64,000 nt of DNA, taken from contig NZ_JAHCLR010000003.1 of NCBI RefSeq assembly GCF_018455725.1, positions 186,001 to 250,000 of the forward strand, read 5' to 3'. The notes beneath the pieces were generated by a model. It saw nothing but the letters and a program-made list of their open reading frames with translations, ran no database searches and was not told the DNA's origin. Below are positions 36,962 through 46,153 of the stretch, in pieces. The stretch's first letter is position 1; each line of letters starts with the position of its first letter. The position numbers were made by a program, and so were the translations under genes. The DNA is from Mycolicibacter acidiphilus. Its GTDB lineage: Bacteria > Actinomycetota > Actinomycetes > Mycobacteriales > Mycobacteriaceae.

Positions 36962-37996
36962 CTAAACGCCCAGCGACTTACCGGCGCTGTGCAGGTCGTT
37001 GCAGGCTTCCACGACGCGCTCGCTCATCGCGGCCTCGGCCTTCTTGAGGTAGCTGCGCGGGTCGTAGACCTTCTTGTTGCCGACTTCGCCGTCGACCTTG
37101 AGCACGCCGTCGTAGTTGGTGAACATGTGCGCGGCGAGCGGGCGGGTGAACGCGTACTGGGTGTCGGTGTCGACGTTCATCTTCACCACGCCGTGCCGCA
37201 GCGACTCCTCGATCTCGGACTTCAGCGAGCCCGAACCGCCGTGGAAGACGAAGTTGAACGGCTTGGCGTCGGCGGCCAGGCCCAGCTTGGCGGCGGCGAC
37301 CTTCTGGCCCTCGCCGAGGATGTCCGGGCGCAGCACCACGTTGCCCGGCTTGTAGACGCCGTGCACGTTGCCGAAGGTGGCGGCCAGCAGGTACTCGCCG
37401 TGCTCGCCGGCGCCCAGGGCGGCGATCGTCTTCTCGAAGTCCTCCGGTGAGGTGTACAGCTTCTCGTTGATCTCGGCCTCGACGCCATCCTCCTCGCCGC
37501 CGACGACGCCGATCTCCACCTCGAGGATGATCTTGGCGGCCACCGCGGCGGCCAGCAGCTCCTTGGCGATGGTCAGGTTCTCGTCGATCGGCACCGCCGA
37601 GCCGTCCCACATGTGCGACTGGAACAGCGGGGCCTTGCCGGCCTTCACGCGCTCGGTGGAGATCGCCAGCAGCGGGCGGACGTAGCCGTCCAGCTTGTCC
37701 TTCGGGCAGTGGTCGGTGTGCAGCGCGACGTTCACCGAGTACTTGGCGGCGATGACGTGCGCGAACTCGGCCAGCGCGACGGCGCCGGTCACCATGTCCT
37801 TGACCCCGAGCCCGGAGCCGAACTCCGCGCCACCGGTCGAGAACTGGATGATGCCGTCACTGCCGGCGTCGGCGAAACCCTTGATCGCGGCGTTGATGGT
37901 CTCCGAGGAGGTGCAGTTGATCGCCGGGAACGCGTAGGCGTTCTGCTTGGCTTTCGCCAGCATCTCGGCGTAGACCTCGGGGGTTGCGATAGGCAT
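36962..37996 (-). CDS. fba: Class II fructose-1,6-bisphosphate aldolase
   Basis: This 344-aa protein has the length of mycobacterial Fba. It cleaves fructose bisphosphate to GAP and DHAP with zinc in glycolysis and gluconeogenesis. Zinc ligands and catalytic residues are visible in VALHTDHCPK (about residue 92) and FVFHGGSGS (about residue 252). The C-terminal NVDTDTQYAFTRP segment is typical of class II. It matches Rv0363c. Confidence 0.97.
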   Translation of the reverse strand: MPIATPEVYAEMLAKAKQNAYAFPAINCTSSETINAAIKGFADAGSDGIIQFSTGGAEFGSGLGVKDMVTGAVALAEFAHVIAAKYSVNVALHTDHCPKDKLDGYVRPLLAISTERVKAGKAPLFQSHMWDGSAVPIDENLTIAKELLAAAVAAKIILEVEIGVVGGEEDGVEAEINEKLYTSPEDFEKTIAALGAGEHGEYLLAATFGNVHGVYKPGNVVLRPDILGEGQKVAAAKLGLAADAKPFNFVFHGGSGSLKSEIEESLRHGVVKMNVDTDTQYAFTRPLAAHMFTNYDGVLKVDGEVGNKKVYDPRSYLKKAEAAMSERVVEACNDLHSAGKSLGV

Positions 37997-38083
37997 GGAA
38001 CTCTCTCCTCGTCAGCTGACCGGACCTGACGTCGAGTATCTCAGCAACGGTTTCACCGGCACCCCCCGGTATGTTGGTGCGTC

Positions 38084-38776
38084 ATGAGCACCACCGTTGT
38101 CGCGATGCCCGGCCTGCTGGACCCGATGTATTGGCTGGGCGCCGGCGGCGTCTTCCACGGCGCCGTGCTGCCCGCGATCCTGGTGGTCGTCTTCATCGAG
38201 ACCGGCCTGCTGTTCCCGCTGCTGCCGGGTGAGTCGCTGCTGTTCACCGGCGGCCTGCTGGCGGCCAAGGGCCTGGCGCCGGACATCTGGGTGCTGGCGC
38301 CGGCGGTCGCGGTGGTGGCGGTGCTCGGCGATCAGTGCGGCTATTTCATCGGCCGACGGATCGGCCCGGCGCTGTTCAAGAAGGAAGACTCCCGGTTCTT
38401 CAAGAAGCACTACGTGACCGAGTCGCACGCCTTCTTCGAGAAGTACGGGCCGTGGGCGATCATCCTGGCCCGGTTCGCCCCGTTCGTGCGGACGTTCGTG
38501 CCGGTGGTGGCCGGGGTCTCCTACATGCGCTACCCGGTCTACCTGGGGTTCGACATCGTCGGCGGTGTGCTGTGGGGCGGCGGGGTGACGACGCTCGGCT
38601 ACTTCCTGGGCAACGTTCCGGTCGTGCACGAGAACCTGGAGAAGATCATCCTGGTGATCTTGTTCGTGTCGATGATTCCGGCGTTCCTCGCCGCCGGTAA
38701 GGCCTACCGGAACCGGCACCGCGTGGCCGGTGAAGCCGAGGCGGCCGACGAGCCGGCGACGGAGAGCACGGCTTAG
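38084..38776 (+). CDS. DedA family membrane protein
   Basis: This 230-aa protein has about five hydrophobic segments. FIETGLLFPLLPGESLLF is the DedA E-x-GLP-PGE motif, and ILARFAPFVRTFVPVVAG carries the second conserved arginine/phenylalanine region. DedA proteins act in envelope lipid (undecaprenyl phosphate or phospholipid) translocation. It is divergent from fba by 87 bp and matches Rv0364. Confidence 0.92.
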   Translation: MSTTVVAMPGLLDPMYWLGAGGVFHGAVLPAILVVVFIETGLLFPLLPGESLLFTGGLLAAKGLAPDIWVLAPAVAVVAVLGDQCGYFIGRRIGPALFKKEDSRFFKKHYVTESHAFFEKYGPWAIILARFAPFVRTFVPVVAGVSYMRYPVYLGFDIVGGVLWGGGVTTLGYFLGNVPVVHENLEKIILVILFVSMIPAFLAAGKAYRNRHRVAGEAEAADEPATESTA

Positions 38777-39891
38777 CTGCTCACGGTCGCGACACTGACT
38801 GCGTGCGCGGCCTCCATCAGCATCCACCCGCCCAGCTGCACCGACAGGTCGCGTTCGGGCACCTCGGATTCGGTGACCGCCCCGCCGACGGACCGGGCGG
38901 TGGCCCCCTCGGCCCGCGGCACCTCGGCGGTCTGGTCCCAGAACGCCCCGAACAGTGGCAGCCCGGCAACCGACTGCCGGTAATCCCACGCCGATTTCGC
39001 CGACGACAGCACCATCTTGGCGGCGGTGGCACGCGCCGCATCGTCGTCGGCGGACTCCCCCGGCAGGTCGGTGGCGACCAGCGCCAGGTAGCGGGCGGTG
39101 ATCCCGGCGAACAGCCCGCCGTCACCGCCGCCGGCGCCCTTGAGCACCCCGCCGGGCGCCATGTGCTCGGCGACGGCGGCCACCAGCCGGTGCACCCGGG
39201 GCGCGTGCCGCGGGTCGCGGGTGCGCACGGCCAGTTCGGTCTCCAGCCCGAGCACCACACCCTGGCAGTAGGTGTACTGGGCGCGCACCATCGAGCCCGA
39301 CCGGATCCCGTCGAACACCAGGTGGGTCTCCGGGTCGATCAGGGTGGCGTCGAGCCAGTCGCCCATCGCCTGGGCGCGCGCCAGCCAATCCGGGTGGCGG
39401 GCCAGGAAGATCCCGGCCGGCCCGTTCGCGGGCGCGTTCAAGAAGGGCGCGACGCCCGGCTCCTCTTTGCGCCACGGGATGCCGCCGCCCGCCTCGGGCA
39501 TCCACGACTCGGCCAGCTGCCGGGTGAGGGCGTTCAGTGCTCGGTGCCGGTCGATCCCGGTGACCCGTTCGGCCCGCTGGATCGCCAGCGCCAGCCACGC
39601 CATGTCGTCGTAGTACTGGTTGGTCCATCGCAGGGCGTTGTGCACCCAGTGTCCGCGGATCTGCCGTTTGATCCGCACCGCCCGCTCGTGCTGCGGGTCG
39701 CGCAGTTGCGCGTCGATCAAGCAGTCCAGCAGGTGCGCCTGCCACCAGTAGTGCCAGTGCGGGGCGCGCCGGATCGGCGGCCACGCCACCACGCCCAGCT
39801 GGGTTCCGGGGAGATGCCAGAGCGATTTGAGGTGGCGTGCGGTGACGGCGGCCTCGGCGCTCTCCGCCCGGTTGGCCCAAACCTGATCCAT
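38773..39891 (-). CDS. Glycoside hydrolase family 76-like protein
   Basis: This 372-aa protein starts at ATG 39891; upstream residues in the frame are not family-like. The paired acids in QYYDDMAWLALA (about residues 109-120) are the GH76 catalytic aspartates. Further helical-barrel motifs are GIPWRKEE, YTYCQGVVLGL and the GILKGAG-like segment GVLKGAGGG. GH76 members are endo-alpha-1,6-mannanases. No signal peptide is seen. The 3' end overlaps the dedA stop by 4 bases. It matches Rv0365c. Confidence 0.88.
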   Translation of the reverse strand: MDQVWANRAESAEAAVTARHLKSLWHLPGTQLGVVAWPPIRRAPHWHYWWQAHLLDCLIDAQLRDPQHERAVRIKRQIRGHWVHNALRWTNQYYDDMAWLALAIQRAERVTGIDRHRALNALTRQLAESWMPEAGGGIPWRKEEPGVAPFLNAPANGPAGIFLARHPDWLARAQAMGDWLDATLIDPETHLVFDGIRSGSMVRAQYTYCQGVVLGLETELAVRTRDPRHAPRVHRLVAAVAEHMAPGGVLKGAGGGDGGLFAGITARYLALVATDLPGESADDDAARATAAKMVLSSAKSAWDYRQSVAGLPLFGAFWDQTAEVPRAEGATARSVGGAVTESEVPERDLSVQLGGWMLMEAAHAVSVATVSS

Positions 39892-39966
39892 GGTTTCCGA
39901 TCCTGCCCTACCGGGCGGCGTAAGTTCGGTGATGTCGAGATGGCGAGCCGAGGCGGAGGCGACACG

Positions 39967-40962
39967 ATGACGACTGCGGAACCGATAGTGCCGAAGCTGG
40001 GCCTGCTCACCGACCTCCCCGGAACCTGGCACGGCACCGGCTTCAACATCGCCGCCAGCCCGGATTTCGGCGGCGGCGGTGATGTGTTCCTGAACCTGAA
40101 TCTCACCGTCGACACGGTGACGTTCGATCCGGTGCCGGCGATCATCCACAACCGCGGGTTCGCGCAGGCCGACATCGAACTGTTCGGCATGACGTATCTG
40201 CAGCACAGCACCGACGCCACCACCGGCGGCCCGATCCACGCCGAGCCGGGGTTCTGGATCAACCAGCCGCCGACGACCAGCCCGGCGGCGGCTCCCCCGC
40301 CGGGCGGGCAGTTGATCGCCCGGATGTGGAGCATTCCGCACGGCGCGTCGATGGTGGCGCAGGGCTTCGCTCTGCCGTTCTCCGGCCCGCCGGTACTCAA
40401 TGGCGGTGCCGCCCCGGCATTCTCATGCTTCCCGTCGTTCAACAGCACTCCGCTCTCCCCGGCGTTCCCCGACCCGGCGGCGACGATCAGCCCCGCCGGC
40501 GCCGCGGAAGCCGGCTTCGGTGAGTACCGCGTGGAGAGTCATCCGGCGCTGCCGCTCGCGATCACTCAGCAACTGGTCAACGACCCGATCACCTTGCTGC
40601 AGAGCGTGATCGAGCAGCAAGTCGCCGACGGTTACGCGTTCGAGGGGGTGGCGCTGAACATCTCGACGGCGGCGTCGGTGCCGTTCGCCTCCGGGGCCGT
40701 CGAACTGCCTCAATTCGGCGGCGGCGTCACCAATCTCGGATTCCTGCGCGGTGCTTCAGACCGGCAGCCCAACCTCAGCGTGGCCGGCGTCTACGCGACG
40801 TTCTGGATCCAGCGGCTGAGCCACCCCGACGGCCGTCCCACCCTGCTGCAATTGCAGTACGTGCAAACGGCACTGGTGAACTTCCCGGCCCGCTCCCGGT
40901 CCGGGCAGCCGAACCTCAGTTGGCCGCACGTCTCGGTGTCGACGCTGCACCGGGCGGTCTAG
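39967..40962 (+). CDS. Beta-barrel (lipocalin/nitrobindin-like) heme-binding family protein, putative
   Basis: The protein has 331 aa. The start region LLTDLPGTWHGTGFNIAASP and the motif WINQPPTTSPAAAPPPGGQL match proteins that databases tend to label heme-binding; I am relying on memory for this. The repeated beta-strand pattern and the central FFE/LFGMTYLQ-type strands suggest a two-barrel lipocalin-like fold. No signal peptide or cysteine pair is visible. The heme function is unproven. Confidence 0.65.
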   Translation: MTTAEPIVPKLGLLTDLPGTWHGTGFNIAASPDFGGGGDVFLNLNLTVDTVTFDPVPAIIHNRGFAQADIELFGMTYLQHSTDATTGGPIHAEPGFWINQPPTTSPAAAPPPGGQLIARMWSIPHGASMVAQGFALPFSGPPVLNGGAAPAFSCFPSFNSTPLSPAFPDPAATISPAGAAEAGFGEYRVESHPALPLAITQQLVNDPITLLQSVIEQQVADGYAFEGVALNISTAASVPFASGAVELPQFGGGVTNLGFLRGASDRQPNLSVAGVYATFWIQRLSHPDGRPTLLQLQYVQTALVNFPARSRSGQPNLSWPHVSVSTLHRAV

Positions 40963-40964
40963 CC

Positions 40965-41636
40965 TCACCAGGCGGCGTCGAGGTGCCCGTGCTGAGTTAT
41001 CCAGGCGTGCATGGCGATTCCGGCCGCCACCCCGACGTTGATGCTGCGGGTGGAGCCGAATTGGGCGATCGACACGGTCAGGCCCGCACCGGATTTCATA
41101 TCCTCGGTGATGCCTGGGCCCTCGGAGCCGAACACCAGCAGGCAGTCGGCCGGCAGCGCGGTCTGCTCCAGCCGTGACGAGCCGGCGACGTTGTCCACCG
41201 CGACGACGGTCAAACCCGTTGCGGCTGCGAAGTTCAGCAGGTCGGCGGCGGTGTCGTGGTGGGCCAGCCGCTGGTAGCGGTCGGTGACCATGGCGCCGCG
41301 CCGGTTCCAGCGCCGTCGCCCGACGATGTGCACGGTGTCGACGGCGAACGCGTTGGCGGTGCGCACCACCGAGCCGATGTTGGCGTCGTGGCCGAAGTTC
41401 TCGATCGCGATGTGCAGCCGGTGCCGGCGGGAGTCGATGTCGGCGATGATCGCCTCGCGGGTCCAGTACCGGTAGGCGTCGACGACGTTGCGGGTGTCGC
41501 CCTCGCGCAACAACTCCGGGTCGTAGCGGGGGTCGTCGGGTAGCGGTCCCGGCCACGGCCCGACGCCGTTGGGCGGCGGGAACCATTCGGTGGGCCCCGG
41601 CGGTTGCTCAGGCACCGATGGTCCACACCGCGGCAT
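40965..41636 (-). CDS. SpoU/TrmH family RNA 2'-O-methyltransferase
   Basis: This 223-aa protein has the three SpoU knot motifs in order: NIGSVVRTANAF (motif 1), LLVFGSEGPGI (motif 2) and SINVGVAAGIAMH (motif 3). It would methylate a ribose 2'-OH in tRNA or rRNA. The first ~60 residues are Pro-rich and variable, and overlap the upstream lipoprotein gene by 29 bases, so the true start may be further in. It matches Rv0380c. Confidence 0.9.
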   Translation of the reverse strand: MPRCGPSVPEQPPGPTEWFPPPNGVGPWPGPLPDDPRYDPELLREGDTRNVVDAYRYWTREAIIADIDSRRHRLHIAIENFGHDANIGSVVRTANAFAVDTVHIVGRRRWNRRGAMVTDRYQRLAHHDTAADLLNFAAATGLTVVAVDNVAGSSRLEQTALPADCLLVFGSEGPGITEDMKSGAGLTVSIAQFGSTRSINVGVAAGIAMHAWITQHGHLDAAW

Positions 41637-42498
41637 GGGTACCGACCACCGACACCGAGGCGTACAGCAGCGCCGCGCTGATCTCGCCGTGCGTGCACAG
41701 CGACGCCGGGACGTGCACCGAGCTCAGCGATGCCTCCGGCAGGATCAGCACCGAGGAGCCGAACGCCTGGCATTCCGGGCTCAGCCCGGGCACCGGCGTC
41801 GCCGGGCCGGCCAACAGCATCAGCGGTCCACCGCGGGCCAGCGCATCGGTGCGGTACTGCGCCGCGGACGCGTCCGCGACCAGGCTGATCACCATGAATC
41901 CGTTGCCGGTGAACGCCTTCGGATCACCGAGCGCGGCCGGCGCCAGCGGTACCCCGTCGGATCGCCACGCCGACAGGCCCTGGGTGGTGAGCACCAGTCC
42001 GGTGTCGGCCGAGTTGTCCGGGGCGATGCCCACCGGGAACGCCGCGGCGTAGGCGACGGTGCTCTCCTTGATCCGATCGGCCGGTGAGTAGACGTAGACC
42101 CCGCGCGCCGCGCTGCGTTCCTTCAGCGGCCCCAGGCAGACGGTGCCGGACAGTCGGTCGGCCTCACGGTTGTCCAGCGGGCTGGACGTCAACGCCAGCA
42201 GCGGGTCGCAGCTGTCCAGGCCGGTCGCCTCGATCGGGTGCAGCGGATTGCCGTAGATCCCGAACCGCAGGTCTTTCGCCGCGGCGTGCGGGGCGTTCGC
42301 GTCGGTGACGTGCCCGGTGACGTCGATCAGCACCCGGTCGGACTGCCAGCGCAGGTTGGACACCGTCAGCTCCCAGCCGAGCACGCTCAGCGCGGTGCCC
42401 AGCGTGCCGCCCTGCGCGCCGTACGGCCCGGTCGGTCCGTGCGAGCCCGAGCACGCCGTCAGGGCCAGCGCCAGCAGCGTCGCGATCAGGGTGCGCAC
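41608..42498 (-). CDS. Lipoprotein of unknown function
   Basis: The protein has 296 aa. The GTG start at 42498 gives a short signal peptide with lipobox LTAC (Cys16), so the mature protein is lipid-anchored on the outer face of the membrane. The rest is a beta-rich domain with three further cysteines. It is 5 bases after pyrE and matches Rv0381c. Confidence 0.85.
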   Translation of the reverse strand: MRTLIATLLALALTACSGSHGPTGPYGAQGGTLGTALSVLGWELTVSNLRWQSDRVLIDVTGHVTDANAPHAAAKDLRFGIYGNPLHPIEATGLDSCDPLLALTSSPLDNREADRLSGTVCLGPLKERSAARGVYVYSPADRIKESTVAYAAAFPVGIAPDNSADTGLVLTTQGLSAWRSDGVPLAPAALGDPKAFTGNGFMVISLVADASAAQYRTDALARGGPLMLLAGPATPVPGLSPECQAFGSSVLILPEASLSSVHVPASLCTHGEISAALLYASVSVVGTHAAVWTIGA

Positions 42499-42503
42499 GG
42501 CGG

Positions 42504-43052
42504 CTACTGCAGCCCCAGATCCGACAGACCGAGCACGCTGCGGTACGGCAGGCCTTCGGCGGCAACGGCTTCCGCCGCCCCGGTGGCCCGGTCCACCACG
42601 GTCACCACGCCAACCACCTGGCCGCCGGCCTCCCTCACGGAACGCACCGCGGTCAGCACCGACCCGCCGGTGGTGGAGGTGTCCTCTACCACCAGGACCG
42701 GACGACCGGCGACGTCGGCGCCTTCGATAAGCCGTTGCATCCCATGGGCTTTCACCGCCTTGCGCACCACGAACGCGTCGATCGGTCGGCCCGGTGCATG
42801 CATGACGGCGGTGGCCACCGGGTCCGCGCCCAGGGTCAGCCCGCCCACGGCGACGTAGTCCCAGTCGTCGGTGAGCTCCCGGATCAGCCGGCCGATCAGC
42901 GGCGCGGCGCGGTGATGCAGGGTGGAGCGGCGCAGGTCGACGTAGTAGTCGGCTTCCTTGCCCGACGACAGCGTGACCCGGCCGTGCACCACCGACAGTT
43001 CCTTGACCAGCCCGGCCAGCTCGTCACGTGCTGTTGAATTAAGTGCGCCCAC
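42504..43052 (-). CDS. pyrE: Orotate phosphoribosyltransferase
   Basis: This 182-aa protein converts orotate and PRPP to OMP in pyrimidine synthesis. The PRPP-binding motif [18 protein letters not shown] is at about residues 117-134, and [12 protein letters not shown] opens the active-site loop region. GTG 43052 is the start, overlapping the SDR stop by 14 bases. It matches Rv0382c. Confidence 0.96.
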   Translation of the reverse strand: MGALNSTARDELAGLVKELSVVHGRVTLSSGKEADYYVDLRRSTLHHRAAPLIGRLIRELTDDWDYVAVGGLTLGADPVATAVMHAPGRPIDAFVVRKAVKAHGMQRLIEGADVAGRPVLVVEDTSTTGGSVLTAVRSVREAGGQVVGVVTVVDRATGAAEAVAAEGLPYRSVLGLSDLGLQ

Positions 43053-43818
43053 GGCCCCGTCCGAATGTGTTGGTCATCGCCCGCGACAGTCCGCGCGGCA
43101 GCAGCCGGCTGACGGTGGTGAGCGTCTTGTACTGGATTCCCGGGACGCTGAGGACGTCGCCCCGGGCGATGTCGGCGAGGCTCGTCGACACGACGTCGTC
43201 GACCTCCATCCACATGAACGACGGCAGTGAGGCCATGTCGATCCCGGCCCGTTCGTGGAATTCGGTGTGCACATAGCCGGGGCAGACGGCGTGGATGCTC
43301 ACGCCGGTGCCGTGCAGCCCGCCGGCCAGCCCCTCGGTGAACGACACCACCCAGGCTTTGGACGCCGAATACGTGGATCCGCGCCCGGACAGCAGGCCCG
43401 CCACGCTGGACACGTTGATGACGGTGCCGGCGCCGGCGTCGATCATCGCCGGCAACGCCGCACGGGTCAGCTGCATCACCGCGGTGACGTTGACGTCCAG
43501 CTGAGCCTGTAGCAGCGCCGGGTCGGCGGTCCAGAACTCCCCGGAGGTGCCGAATCCGGCGTTGTTGACCAGCACCCGCACCCCGGCGGCCAGCCGTTCG
43601 GCGACCCGCTCGCGCCCGGCGGCCTCGGCCAGGTCGGCGGGGAGAACCTCGACGGCGCCGCCGTGGGTGCCGCGCAGTTCGGCGGCCAACTCTTCCAGCC
43701 GGGCGGCGTTGCGGGCGACCAGCACCAGGTCGTAGCCGTCGGCGGCGTAGCGGCGCGCATAGCCGGCACCCAGCCCGGAGGTGGGCCCGGTGATCAGGGC
43801 GGTGGGTTTCTGCGACAT
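43039..43818 (-). CDS. Short-chain dehydrogenase/reductase
   Basis: This 259-aa SDR has [10 protein letters not shown] at the start, NNAGFG (about residue 90), NVSSVAG with the catalytic Ser and YSASK with Tyr-Lys. ATG 43818 overlaps the ttfA stop (TGATG), so the genes are coupled. It is not between ttfA and pyrE in M. tuberculosis as I recall. Resemblance to acyl/ketoreductase-type SDRs is general only; the substrate is unknown. Confidence 0.9.
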   Translation of the reverse strand: MSQKPTALITGPTSGLGAGYARRYAADGYDLVLVARNAARLEELAAELRGTHGGAVEVLPADLAEAAGRERVAERLAAGVRVLVNNAGFGTSGEFWTADPALLQAQLDVNVTAVMQLTRAALPAMIDAGAGTVINVSSVAGLLSGRGSTYSASKAWVVSFTEGLAGGLHGTGVSIHAVCPGYVHTEFHERAGIDMASLPSFMWMEVDDVVSTSLADIARGDVLSVPGIQYKTLTTVSRLLPRGLSRAMTNTFGRGRGRT

Positions 43819-44735
43819 CAGCGCGGGTAGTGCGCGGTCTGACGACCGTTGCGGCCGGCCGGCGCGTGCCGCATGCTCGGTTCGGCGTGCCCGTTGGTCT
43901 TGCGCACCGGGTCGGCGGAGTCGATCGGGCGGCGGCGCGGCCGCGGCTGCGCGGGCGGGGCCGCGTTGCCCAGCGGCGGTGTCATGGCCTTCGAGGGTGG
44001 GGTGACCCGCTCGCGGGCGGCGGGCTTGGCCGGCCGGTCCTCGGCGGCCTCCGAACCGTTGGGGCGGCTGGGCTCCCCGTTGCGCCGGGACGCCGGTGCG
44101 GCTTTTGCCTCCACGCGGGCCTGGCGCGGCACCGGGGGCAGCACCCGCAGCAGGTCGTTGAACTGGCGAACGCTGCGCAGTCCTTCGTCCCACTGGGCGC
44201 GGTTGCTGGACACCGGCATCGACACCAGCGTCCAGTTCTCCTCGTTCCACATGATCTCGGAGCAGTCCGGTGCGGTGTGGGCGAAGGTGACCATCCGCCG
44301 GTCGCAGACCCGCCGGGCGGCGTCGAGGTTGGTGGAGTACACCATCCGCGGGCCGATCGCGCCGAGCAGCCAGACGTCGCCCTCCCGGGGCTCCTTGAGG
44401 CCTTTGAGGCGGACGTCGACGACGACGTTGGTGGCGACCTTGCGGTGCAGGGCGATCACGGTCGCCACTTCCTCCAGGTCGAAGATGTACACCGCTTCAC
44501 CGCGGATCTGGCCGAGCACCACGTTGCGGGCGGGCACGTCGCCGACCGACGACATCACGCCGCGCTTCCAGCGTTTGACGATGTCGGTGGACTCCGGTTC
44601 GAAGTCGAAACCATGCGAGCGGGCCCACGATCTGCGGCGCCTGCTGCGGCCCCGACGCTGGTCGAGGTCCACGTACAGCAGCACGGCCGCGCCGACGAAG
44701 CACAGCGCGGACAGGGTGAACCAGAGGGGGACCAT
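43818..44735 (-). CDS. ttfA: TtfA, trehalose monomycolate transport factor
   Basis: This 305-aa protein has one N-terminal transmembrane helix (about 4-22), a soluble domain to about residue 195 and a disordered Pro/Arg-rich tail. It matches the Rv0383c position next to pyrE and clpB and the described TtfA layout. TtfA associates with MmpL3 and is needed to move trehalose monomycolate across the inner membrane (from the literature, by memory). Assignment rests on context plus the DUF-like core, for example [18 protein letters not shown]. Confidence 0.85.
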   Translation of the reverse strand: MVPLWFTLSALCFVGAAVLLYVDLDQRRGRSRRRRSWARSHGFDFEPESTDIVKRWKRGVMSSVGDVPARNVVLGQIRGEAVYIFDLEEVATVIALHRKVATNVVVDVRLKGLKEPREGDVWLLGAIGPRMVYSTNLDAARRVCDRRMVTFAHTAPDCSEIMWNEENWTLVSMPVSSNRAQWDEGLRSVRQFNDLLRVLPPVPRQARVEAKAAPASRRNGEPSRPNGSEAAEDRPAKPAARERVTPPSKAMTPPLGNAAPPAQPRPRRRPIDSADPVRKTNGHAEPSMRHAPAGRNGRQTAHYPR

Positions 44736-44808
44736 CGGGCCTAGCGTATCCGCTTCGAGGCGCGATAGACGAATGCTATCGGGTCACAACCGTGCATCAC
44801 CGGCGCCG

Positions 44809-46038
44809 CTAGGGCGTCACCGTCTCGTTCGGGACAATGTGCATGGACCCGTTGCCTGCCATCGAGACGTACACCTGGTTCTGCTGGAACAGCCAGTTGC
44901 CGGTGTTCATGTACGAACCCATCTGACCAATCACCGGGCTGTTGGTTCCAGTGGAGTTGACGGTGTAGTCGTACAACTCGGTCCCACCCTTGGTCGGGTC
45001 GCCGTTGTAGACGGTCACCTGCTGCCCCGATGCCAAGATGTCGCCGACCTTGCCCTCGGTCAGGTTCTGCGGGATGGTGCCGAACACGCCGCCGGAGTCC
45101 ATGATCCCGGTGACCTGGTGTGCCGTCTGCCCGCCATCGAACGACACCCAGAGCGGAGTGATCGGTGCACCCGCGATCGTGACCCCACCGGTCAGCGGGT
45201 CGGCACCGAACGTCATCGTGCCGTTGGCCTGATCGATCAGCACACCCTTGCCCAGGTCACCGGGCAGGTCCTGAATGGGGTTGTGATCCATCGGGCCGCT
45301 CGCGTTCGGCCCGATGCCCAGGATGCCGGTGGCGTCGGCCGGTCCGAGCATGCTACCGATCGTCCAGTGGCCGGCGAACATCTGCTGCAGGGTGGTCGGG
45401 AACGAGAACAGCACGACGTTCACGTCGGTGTCGGTCGCCGTCAGGTCGACGTTGTGACCGAACTCCACCGTGGTCGGCACCGTCATGTAGACGTAACCGA
45501 CACCGCCGGCAAAACTGCCGACCCCGAAGTTGGTCGGCATACCCGCGCCCTGCCAGCCGTAGTCCTGCCACGGGATCACCAGGCCGTTGGAGCCGGTGTC
45601 GACCAGGACGTTGGTGTCGTGACCGCCGCCGACGTTGACGTTGATCACCGGCTCGCCGCCGAGTTTCGTCGCACCGTCGGCGCTGACGTACGACGGGTTG
45701 ACGGTGAGCGGGATCTGGTCCGGCCCCAGATTAGTGGAGCCGCCGGCCGCCGCACTGCCGGAGATATCCGCGGTGGACGTGCCGTTCAGCCAGCCCAGGT
45801 CGTGCTCCAGGCTCTGGAACGGCGCGACGATGTAGTCCTGGTAGAAGTCGTCGAACGAAGCGTCGGACGGCGTCAGTGCGAGGGCCGATCCGGCCGTGTC
45901 CGCGCCGGAGAACAGGTCGGCGATCGGCTGAAGCCAGTCGTCCCAGTCGGCGTTCGCGGCCGGCGCCAGTGGCACCACCCCGATCGCCAAGAACGCACCG
46001 ACGGCCCCCACCGCCCCGACAACACGACGACGTGACAT
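44809..46038 (-). CDS. PecA-like aspartic protease with Sec signal, no PE domain
   Basis: The protein has 409 aa. The N-terminus is a Sec signal peptide ending ANA/DWDD (cut after about residue 30). The C-terminal ~290 residues form a pepsin-like two-lobe domain with catalytic motifs VLVDTGSNGL (Asp147) and IMDSGGVFG (Asp314). This is the domain found behind PE regions in PecA (PE cleavage protease) and related PE/PE_PGRS proteins, but here no PE domain precedes it. It is 115 bases downstream of clpB, same strand. It is predicted to act outside the cytoplasmic membrane on surface proteins. Confidence 0.87.
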   Translation of the reverse strand: MSRRRVVGAVGAVGAFLAIGVVPLAPAANADWDDWLQPIADLFSGADTAGSALALTPSDASFDDFYQDYIVAPFQSLEHDLGWLNGTSTADISGSAAAGGSTNLGPDQIPLTVNPSYVSADGATKLGGEPVINVNVGGGHDTNVLVDTGSNGLVIPWQDYGWQGAGMPTNFGVGSFAGGVGYVYMTVPTTVEFGHNVDLTATDTDVNVVLFSFPTTLQQMFAGHWTIGSMLGPADATGILGIGPNASGPMDHNPIQDLPGDLGKGVLIDQANGTMTFGADPLTGGVTIAGAPITPLWVSFDGGQTAHQVTGIMDSGGVFGTIPQNLTEGKVGDILASGQQVTVYNGDPTKGGTELYDYTVNSTGTNSPVIGQMGSYMNTGNWLFQQNQVYVSMAGNGSMHIVPNETVTP

Positions 46039-46153
46039 CGCTTACCCCTCCGCTGAACCGCGCCCTAAGCGACGCCGCAACCTTCTCAGTAGCCGTTAGG
46101 CTAACCGATCAGTCCGACAAGCGCACCTGGAGATTCCCCCGCGAAGGTGAAAA

